Shown: positions 13,963 through 19,477 of the stretch, one piece after another
Layout: the number at the start of each line of letters is the position of its first letter
Position numbering within the stretch: the first letter of the stretch is position 1
Source of the DNA: Sandaracinaceae bacterium
GTDB taxonomy: Bacteria > Myxococcota_A > Polyangia > Polyangiales > Houyiibacteriaceae
Reading direction: 5' to 3'
Length of the DNA stretch: 19,477 nt
NCBI GenBank assembly: GCA_012514415.1
Contig: JAAZAH010000224.1
Span: forward strand, 1-19,477
The notes under the pieces: model-generated
Databases searched by the model: none
Told to the model about the DNA's origin: nothing
The model's input: the letters and a program-made list of their open reading frames with translations, nothing else
Program-made: the position numbers and the translations under genes

Positions 13963-15771
13963 ATGCGAAATAGGCCCTCATTCACCGAATCCCGCCCTTT
14001 CCTCCTCCTCGCGCGGCTCATTCCACTGTTTGCCGGGTTCGCCGTCTTCGCAGGCTGCGGAGGGAGTCTTGGCGCCTTCGATCCGAGCTATCCCGATTCA
14101 AAACGGCCTGCCCTCACCGAGGTCCTCGCGCGGCTTGGTGAGTCGCACGCCCCCTCCGTCGTTGCAGCCTATTCTTCAACGGAGGGCCGCCTCTTCGCCT
14201 ACCACCTCGACCAAGGGCGCGTTCTCTTTGACCGCAAAATCGATCTCGATCAGCCACCCTTCATCGCAGGCGACTTCATCATCGTTTCTTCGGATCAAGC
14301 GATCCGCGCGCTTGATCTTCGAACGGGCGAAGAGAGGTTTTCGTTTGAAAGCCAAGGAGAGCGAATCATCGGCGCGGGTGGAGAGGGAGAGCGGGTCGTC
14401 ATCGCGCTGAGCAGGAGCGACGCCGTCCATCGTTCGCGGCTCGTCGCGTATGACGGTCATGTCTTTCGATTCGAGCGCCCCGTTCAATCTGCAGTTGGCG
14501 CTCCGCTTGTACGCGGCCAGCTGATTGTCGCGCCTTGGGCCAATCAGAATCTTTCTTTTCTCGAATGGCCTCACGGAAATGAGATCGCGAGACTGCGCGC
14601 GATCGGCGCCGTGCTCGGCCACGCCGAGATGCTGCGCGATCGGTTGATCGCAGGGCAGCAGCTGCTTTTTCTGATGGACCCCGAGCTCGCCGATCGGCCG
14701 AGGCTCGAGCGTGACCTTGGCATTGGATCGTTGAAGCGGACCCTCCCGGGGCAGCCCTTCATCCGTGAAAATCCGTATGAGCGCCCGAATACACCGCAGC
14801 CGATTGCACTCGACGCTTCGCTCTTTCTTGAGCGCGGTGGCGGGGAAGGAGGCCGCGATGTCTCTCTTCGCGCGAGCGTTTATTACTACGCCTTTCGGAA
14901 CATCCTCGCCGGCCTCGAGCCGCTAAATGAAACGCTCGATTGGCTCATTCGCTTCGACGCACCGATCGTTGGCCTCCGCGCGGCCGAAGAAGGCGCCATC
15001 GCCGTCACGAGCGCGGGGGCGATCCACCGCATCGATCATCACGGCACCTTTTCCACGCTTCATCGTTTCCCCGCGGAAATTGATCGGGTGGCGATCCGCA
15101 CCGGGGATCTTGAACGCATTCGCGGCGCCACGGAGGAAGGCGCCGAAGCGCTCACGCCCCTCGAACTCTTTCAGGATCGAAACGCACAGCTCGTCCCGAT
15201 CTCACTGCTCGCCATCGATTCGATGCGCGACGACCCGGCCCCACAACACACGGGTGACCTCGTGCTCATCGCAGGCGATCCCCACATCGCGCCGCGACTT
15301 CGTGAGGCCGCCCGCGAAGCGCTCGCTGAGCGGAGCTCGGTGGATACGCGCTTTGTCGAGCGCCTTGGGATGCGAGAAAATTTCCTTGAAGGAAACACGA
15401 GTCCGCCCTCCGGACCCATGGCACTTGCGGCTGCGGCGGCAAAGCGCCGCGATTTCCTACCTCAGCTGATCGCGCATCTCGAAGATCCGACCACGCCTGA
15501 GGAAGAGCTCCCTGAGCTCGTCCGCGGCATCGGCCTTCTGGGCGAACGTTTTGGGGATACGGGCGCGGGAGAAGCGCTCGGACGGTTCCTCCAGCTTTAC
15601 CATGCGAACGCGGATGAGAAGCCTCGCAGCGATGCGCTGATCGAAGCTGCTCGAGCGTATCGAAGCATCATGGGCGAGCAAGGCGCCGCGCTCCTTTCCG
15701 AGCTGATGGAGGATCCCTTCACGGTCTTTCCACTTCGCAGCGCGCTGCGGGAGTTGCGTCTCGAGCGCTGA
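13963..15771 (+). CDS. PQQ-like beta-propeller lipoprotein with helical C-terminal domain
   Basis: A 602-residue lipoprotein: lipobox VFAGC with Cys32 as the modified residue, then Gly-Gly-Ser. The part at about 60-400 repeats blades such as AIRALDLRTGEERFSFE and GRLFAYHLDQGRVLFD, typical of PQQ-like propellers (BamB/YfgL type). From about 405 on the protein becomes helical and HEAT-like (LREAAREALAERSS, then FLPQLIAHLEDPTTPEEELP). That makes a propeller-solenoid fusion. BamB acts in outer-membrane protein assembly, but fold similarity alone does not assign this role. ATG 13963 is chosen because the in-frame TTG at 13957 overlaps the upstream stop; GGA lies 6 nt before it. Fe-S gene 15814 follows after 42 nt. 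Confidence 0.82.
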   Translation: MRNRPSFTESRPFLLLARLIPLFAGFAVFAGCGGSLGAFDPSYPDSKRPALTEVLARLGESHAPSVVAAYSSTEGRLFAYHLDQGRVLFDRKIDLDQPPFIAGDFIIVSSDQAIRALDLRTGEERFSFESQGERIIGAGGEGERVVIALSRSDAVHRSRLVAYDGHVFRFERPVQSAVGAPLVRGQLIVAPWANQNLSFLEWPHGNEIARLRAIGAVLGHAEMLRDRLIAGQQLLFLMDPELADRPRLERDLGIGSLKRTLPGQPFIRENPYERPNTPQPIALDASLFLERGGGEGGRDVSLRASVYYYAFRNILAGLEPLNETLDWLIRFDAPIVGLRAAEEGAIAVTSAGAIHRIDHHGTFSTLHRFPAEIDRVAIRTGDLERIRGATEEGAEALTPLELFQDRNAQLVPISLLAIDSMRDDPAPQHTGDLVLIAGDPHIAPRLREAAREALAERSSVDTRFVERLGMRENFLEGNTSPPSGPMALAAAAAKRRDFLPQLIAHLEDPTTPEEELPELVRGIGLLGERFGDTGAGEALGRFLQLYHANADEKPRSDALIEAARAYRSIMGEQGAALLSELMEDPFTVFPLRSALRELRLER

Positions 15772-15813
15772 GGGTTACGCAACCAGCGCGATCCCTGCTA
15801 TCGTCCACAAAGA

Positions 15814-16935
15814 ATGGACAAGAGCCTCAGAGTCCTCGAGCCTCATCAGAGCGAGCTCGAAAATTGCGCCTTCTGCCCGAAGCTCTGCCGGCATAGCTGC
15901 CCCGTCTCGACGGTTGAGGGGCGAGAGACAACAACGCCGTGGGGGAAGATGACCCCCCTTCATCACGCGCTTCGCGATGAGCTCCCTGCCACGCTCGTGT
16001 ACGCCGAGGGGAGCTACGCCTGCACCGGATGCCTCCGCTGCACCGAATATTGCGACCACGGCAACCAACCTTACGACGCGCTTGCGGCGGGGCGCGCGGT
16101 TCTCTTCGAGCGCGGCGAAGCTCATCCCGCGGTGAAATCGCTCATCCAAGGCTTCGAGGAGCGGAAGGCGAGGATCGCCGAGCGCGCGGTGGAGCTCTTT
16201 GGTGGAGACGCCTCGGCGAGGCTCTCGGAGACGGTGTATGTGCCCGGCTGCTCCGCTTGCCTATCGCTTCCATCGGCGGCCGAGGATGGCGCGAAGCTGG
16301 TCGAGGCGCTGGTCGGAGGCCCCGTACGCATCGTCGCTTCGAGCTGTTGTGGACAGCCTCTTTACGACGCGGGCGATCGAGAGGGCGCGCGGGATGCTCG
16401 GAGGCAATTTATTAGCCGGATCGGCCCCGCCAAACGTGTCATCGCGCATGATCCAGCCTGTATCCTAGCGCTCTTTCGGGATGAGGAAGATAAGGAGGCG
16501 CTCCCCTTCGAACTCCTCCACCTCACGGAATTTGCAGCGGAGCACCTCGAGCGATTCAAGCGACTGGATGTCGAGCGACTCGAGGGCCAGGTGTTTCGCT
16601 ACCATGACGCCTGCCGTCTCGGGCGAGGACTCGGAGTCTATGATGAGCCGAGGGCTCTCCTCGGTCGCATTGTCGGAAAATCGCCAGAGGAATTTCACCA
16701 CAACCGCGCCTTGGCTGAGTGCAGCGGCGCGGGCGGACTCCTTCCGCTCACTAGTCCCGAGACCGCAAAGGCCATCGCCGACGAGCGCATCTTGGACCAT
16801 CAGGCGATGGGCGGCGGCAACCTCGTCACAGCCTGCCCCGCATCGGCATCGAAACTAAAAGAAAGAAGCGGCAGCGTGTCGGTCCACGAACTCTCGAGCC
16901 TCCTTCTCTCAGCTCTTGAAGACCCACGGAAATAG
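15814..16935 (+). CDS. Two-cluster [4Fe-4S] CCG-domain (HdrD/GlpC-like) protein
   Basis: A 373-residue cytoplasmic protein. Two N-terminal 4Fe-4S motifs are complete: Cys18, 21, 25 and 29 (CAFCPKLCRHSCP) and Cys70, 73, 76 and 80 (CTGCLRCTEYC). Two CCG domains follow. The first has Cys146, Cys178, Cys179 and Cys216, with Asp213 where the first Cys of CxxC is expected. The second has Cys267, then Cys303-Ser304-Gly instead of CCG, and Cys341-Pro-Ala-Ser instead of CxxC, with conserved spacing. Family members such as heterodisulfide reductase subunit D, GlpC and LldE pass electrons to a quinone or disulfide partner. The missing cysteines suggest an altered second site. No flavoprotein or dehydrogenase partner gene is adjacent. 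ATG 15814 has only a weak AAAGA upstream. Confidence 0.88.
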   Translation: MDKSLRVLEPHQSELENCAFCPKLCRHSCPVSTVEGRETTTPWGKMTPLHHALRDELPATLVYAEGSYACTGCLRCTEYCDHGNQPYDALAAGRAVLFERGEAHPAVKSLIQGFEERKARIAERAVELFGGDASARLSETVYVPGCSACLSLPSAAEDGAKLVEALVGGPVRIVASSCCGQPLYDAGDREGARDARRQFISRIGPAKRVIAHDPACILALFRDEEDKEALPFELLHLTEFAAEHLERFKRLDVERLEGQVFRYHDACRLGRGLGVYDEPRALLGRIVGKSPEEFHHNRALAECSGAGGLLPLTSPETAKAIADERILDHQAMGGGNLVTACPASASKLKERSGSVSVHELSSLLLSALEDPRK

Positions 16936-16973
16936 TCGGGCGAGCGAGGTTGCATTCGGGCGCACCAAGGTTC

Positions 16974-17000
16974 GCGATGCTGCGAAAACGCAGCGTTCGC
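16974..17000 (+). terminator. Hairpin after the Fe-S gene, possible terminator
   Basis: GCTGCG-AAAA-CGCAGC (16979-16994) is a perfect 6-bp stem with a tetraloop. It can be lengthened by GCGAT/GTTCGC with one wobble and one bulge. It lies 39 nt after the Fe-S stop. A T-rich stretch (GATATTTTG) follows only about 10 nt later, so termination is plausible but not certain. Confidence 0.4.
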
Positions 17001-17046
17001 ACGCGGATATTTTGCCAAACGGCATGACTCGCCTAAAGAATCGGGC

Positions 17047-18981
17047 ATGAGGCCGACGAACTACGCTCCTCTTTTCTTTCGCTTCTTTCGCTTCCTGCCC
17101 CTGCCCCTCCTCTTTTCCTTTGTGTGCCTTTTGGGGCTGCTGGGCTCCTGGGGCTGCGGAAGCGCGAGCGGGCAATCGTCTCGAACCGTACCAGTCATCA
17201 CCACGGACGATCCCGAGGCCGAGGCGCTCTATCGGAACGCGCTCCGCGCGGAGCGCGACGGGCGGATTGATGAAGCCGAGGAGGGATATCGCGAGTTCAT
17301 CGCCCGCTTTGAGGAGGATCCTCTCCGCTATATTGTGAGGCTTCAGCTCGGCCGACTCCTCCTTGCGAGAGCCGATGAAGACCATGCGATTCGGCTACTC
17401 GAAGAGGCGCGTGAGCATGGCGATGAGGAGACGCGCGAGAGGGCGGCTCTCTATCTTGGGCTCGCAAAACATCTCCGCGATGAGAACCAAGACGCCATCG
17501 CACTCCTTGAGCCGCTTTCAGGGAAGCTTATCGACGCTGAGGAGAGGGCGCTCCACCAAAGGACGCTCGCTGCGGCGTGCCTTGCGGTGCGCGATTATCT
17601 CTGCGGCCTCGAAGCGCTTGATTCGTTAAGTCGCCGCGATGAATCCGGCAAAATGGAGGAAGACGAGGAGGATGCGATCGGAACGATCGTCAATTCCGAA
17701 CTCCGCGAAGAGGAGCTGGCCGAACTCTACGAGCGTCTTCCCCGGGAAGGAAAGAGCTGGGAGCTCGTCGCCAAAAGACATCTCATGCATGTTTATGCAT
17801 CGGGCGATCTCGAGCGTGCCCAAGCCATCGCAAGCGCGCTCCGCGCCGAAAATGTCGAGCTCACCGGAGAGCTCCTCGCCCTTACCGAGCGCGCAGAGGA
17901 TCTTCGAAAGGCGGATAAGGATTCGATCGGGCTGATCCTCCCTCTAAGCGGCCGGCACCAAGAGGTCGGCAATGAGGCGCTCCGCGGCGTCAATCTCGCC
18001 ACGGGTCGGTTTGGTCGCGGCCTCGCCGCGCGCTCGGATGCAAGTCTGCTCATCCGGGACAACGCCGGTGACCCCGAGCGAACGGTACGCGCCATGGATG
18101 AGCTGATCGCGGTTCACCGTGTGATCGCGATCATCGGCGCGCTTGATGGGCCCACGGCGCTCGCCGCCGCAAAGCGCGCTGAAGAAGCCCAAATCCCGTT
18201 CATCTCGCTGAGCGCCTCGGGCTTTGTGCAAGACGAATCGCAGTGGGCCTTTCGCATGCTGCCTTCAGCGCTTCATGAAGCGCGTGAACTTGCGTCGGCC
18301 GCGAAGGAAGAGGGGGCCCGGCGCGTCGCCATCCTGCGGCCCGAGCAGAATTACGCCGAGCGCGTCGCCGGCGAATTTCGAGAGGCCGCGCGATCCGTGG
18401 GAATCGAGATTGTGGCCGACCTCAGCTACGCGGAAGGAACGCGTGATTTCCGCTCGCTGATGGACGAGCTGCGGAAGGGCGCGCCCGATTTCATCTTCCT
18501 CCCCGACAGACCCGCGCGGATCGCGATCCTTGCGCCGACGCTTGCGGCCGCCTCGCTCTGGTCGCCTCCGGCATCCGCCCGTGGAGCTAGCGGCATTGGA
18601 ACGAGGCTGATCCTTCCGAGCGCAAGCTTCGACGAATCACTCCTTGGCCGCGAAGTTCGATATCTTGAAGGGGCGATTGTCGCCCTTCCCTATCGGCTCA
18701 ACGATGAGGTGAACTCGATCATCGAGGAGTATCGCGAGCGTTATGGACGCTCGCCGAGTGTCTTCGCATCGAGTGCTTATGACGCCTATCGCATGGTTCG
18801 GGAGGGGGTTGTGAGGCGGGGCGCCGAGACCCGAGAGGCGCTCCGCGATGCGCTCGAGGGCGCCGCCCCAGAGATCCCCTTGAGTCCGTCCGCCGGCTTT
18901 AATGAAGGGCGTGCGCCGAAGCGCCAACTCGCCGCTGGCGTGATCCGCGATGGGAAGCTCGAAGCGCTAAACGCTCATTGA
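17047..18981 (+). CDS. LpoA-like lipoprotein: TPR plus periplasmic-binding domain
   Basis: A 644-residue exported protein. The hydrophobic N-terminus ends in LLGSWGC; Cys37 is the likely lipidation site, although Ser and Trp at -3 and -2 make the lipobox unusual. Residues about 55-290 are TPR-like helices (ALYRNALRAERDGRIDEAEE, then AALYLGLAKHLRDE). From about 292 (SIGLILPLSGRHQEVGNEAL) to about 640 is a type-1 periplasmic-binding fold. This TPR plus binding-fold order is that of LpoA, the outer-membrane activator of penicillin-binding protein PBP1A in E. coli, and proteins of this layout are commonly called PBP activators. A role in murein synthesis is inferred. A leucine/branched amino-acid binding protein is less likely because no ABC transporter genes are nearby. 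Its stop overlaps that of the convergent kinase gene. Confidence 0.82.
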   Translation: MRPTNYAPLFFRFFRFLPLPLLFSFVCLLGLLGSWGCGSASGQSSRTVPVITTDDPEAEALYRNALRAERDGRIDEAEEGYREFIARFEEDPLRYIVRLQLGRLLLARADEDHAIRLLEEAREHGDEETRERAALYLGLAKHLRDENQDAIALLEPLSGKLIDAEERALHQRTLAAACLAVRDYLCGLEALDSLSRRDESGKMEEDEEDAIGTIVNSELREEELAELYERLPREGKSWELVAKRHLMHVYASGDLERAQAIASALRAENVELTGELLALTERAEDLRKADKDSIGLILPLSGRHQEVGNEALRGVNLATGRFGRGLAARSDASLLIRDNAGDPERTVRAMDELIAVHRVIAIIGALDGPTALAAAKRAEEAQIPFISLSASGFVQDESQWAFRMLPSALHEARELASAAKEEGARRVAILRPEQNYAERVAGEFREAARSVGIEIVADLSYAEGTRDFRSLMDELRKGAPDFIFLPDRPARIAILAPTLAAASLWSPPASARGASGIGTRLILPSASFDESLLGREVRYLEGAIVALPYRLNDEVNSIIEEYRERYGRSPSVFASSAYDAYRMVREGVVRRGAETREALRDALEGAAPEIPLSPSAGFNEGRAPKRQLAAGVIRDGKLEALNAH

Positions 18982-19477
18982 GTCATGAAATAGACAACGG
19001 CGGAGAGTGCTGCCGCGAGGCCACCGAGGCCGAGGCCGATGAGAAGGATGGGGCTTGGACCGCGCTCGAGCCCCAGCTCGTCGGTGGGTGCAGGCGAACG
19101 CGACAGATCGATCACGCGGGCTTTTTCCATCTTCGCGCGGGCACGGATGATGGCGTCCAGCTCGGCGCTTGAGCGTTCAGCAATGCTCTCGAGTCGATCG
19201 TCGATGCCGAGGATCCGAGCAAGCTCATCGAGAAGCGCACGCGGAGTTTTCGGGCGGGATGTGCGATCGCTTGAAAGGGCGCGCGCAAAGAGCGAATCGA
19301 GCTCGGCTCCAATGCCCTCTCGATGCCAGCTGAGCGGATCGGGGCTCTCGTGGATCAGCCGATAGAGGACGCGGCCCGCGTCTTCCGCCTCGAATGGCGC
19401 TTTTCCAGCGAGCGCTTCGTAGAGGAGGACGCCCATCGCGAAGACATCCGTGCCCTCATCGAGGTCCTCTTCTCCGC
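18975..19477 (-). CDS. Tail-anchored Ser/Thr protein kinase, N-terminal part outside the window
   Basis: The frame is open to the right edge. It reads GEEDLDEGTDVFAMGVLLYE, which is kinase subdomain IX (DVFAMGVLLYEAL, invariant Asp), and then continues through subdomains X-XI (SLFARALSSDRTSRPKTPRA). The ATP site and catalytic loop lie beyond 19477. After the kinase lobe come a short helical linker and a single C-terminal transmembrane helix (SPILLIGLGLGGLAAALSAV and on) ending only three or four residues before the stop. The enzyme should be tail-anchored with no periplasmic sensor domain. It differs from the soluble kinase at 5010-6200, which has an acidic tail and no membrane segment. Its TGA overlaps that of the LpoA-like gene (18975-18981). 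Confidence 0.88.
   Translation of the reverse strand, partial: GEEDLDEGTDVFAMGVLLYEALAGKAPFEAEDAGRVLYRLIHESPDPLSWHREGIGAELDSLFARALSSDRTSRPKTPRALLDELARILGIDDRLESIAERSSAELDAIIRARAKMEKARVIDLSRSPAPTDELGLERGPSPILLIGLGLGGLAAALSAVVYFMTQ

Noticed and set aside
13204..13981. Two roughly 250-residue minus-strand frames opposite the HEAT-repeat gene
   Set aside because: Both are antisense to a repeat protein with a signal peptide and good ribosome site; their sequences are Arg/Ser-rich without recognisable structure.
17047..18981. Branched-chain amino-acid ABC transporter binding protein
   Set aside because: The N-terminal TPR region and lack of permease or ATPase genes fit an LpoA-like activator better.
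1..19477. CRISPR array, insertion sequence or phage remnants
   Set aside because: No regularly spaced repeats, transposase, integrase, terminal inverted repeats or phage genes were seen; composition is even apart from the spacer at about 3440-3740.

Overview
The window reads as chromosome from a high-GC, Gram-negative predatory or gliding-type lineage, most like Myxococcota or Bradymonadota (former Deltaproteobacteria). The reasons are a type IV pilus pilMNOP block, two Hanks-type Ser/Thr kinases with the HRDLTPQN-style catalytic loop seen in myxobacterial kinases, many lipoproteins and HEAT/PQQ-repeat envelope proteins, and dense ATGA-coupled operons. This placement is an inference from gene families, not from a marker tree. 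I see no insertion sequence, phage gene, tRNA, rRNA or CRISPR array.

Left part (1-3480), minus strand: an XRE-like HTH gene heads the operon HTH-pilM-pilN-pilO-pilP, and pilQ is expected just beyond the left edge. A 10-bp inverted repeat overlaps the likely transcription start, which suggests an autoregulated pilus operon. After an AT-richer spacer comes a plus-strand LysM-LysM-DUF882 peptidoglycan hydrolase. Its start codon directly follows a T7 tract and a long-range inverted repeat.

Middle (4700-7750): a minus-strand Ser/Thr kinase is translationally coupled to a small Cys-rich lipoprotein. A short-chain dehydrogenase homologue that has lost its catalytic residues is transcribed divergently from the kinase. 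Both of these divergent genes start with GTG, 7 nt after a -10-like box, so both may be leaderless. A 62-residue charged mini-protein of unknown function lies next, on the minus strand.

Right part (7800-19477): a plus-strand operon encodes an exported DUF4350 protein, a MoxR AAA+ ATPase, a DUF58 protein and RsmA (16S rRNA dimethyltransferase), joined by overlaps or tiny gaps. Then come a convergent exported helical-repeat protein, a HEAT-repeat protein coupled to a PQQ-propeller lipoprotein, a two-cluster Fe-S/CCG protein with eroded CCG motifs, and an LpoA-like TPR plus periplasmic-binding lipoprotein. The window ends inside a second, tail-anchored Ser/Thr kinase on the minus strand.

The common theme is the cell envelope: pilus assembly, murein remodelling, lipoproteins and kinase signalling. 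No single gene set here is a clearly recognisable defence or biosynthetic system. The best candidates for something undescribed are the catalytically dead SDR, the mini-protein, the MoxR-rsmA coupling, and the 5' regulatory structure of the LysM gene.
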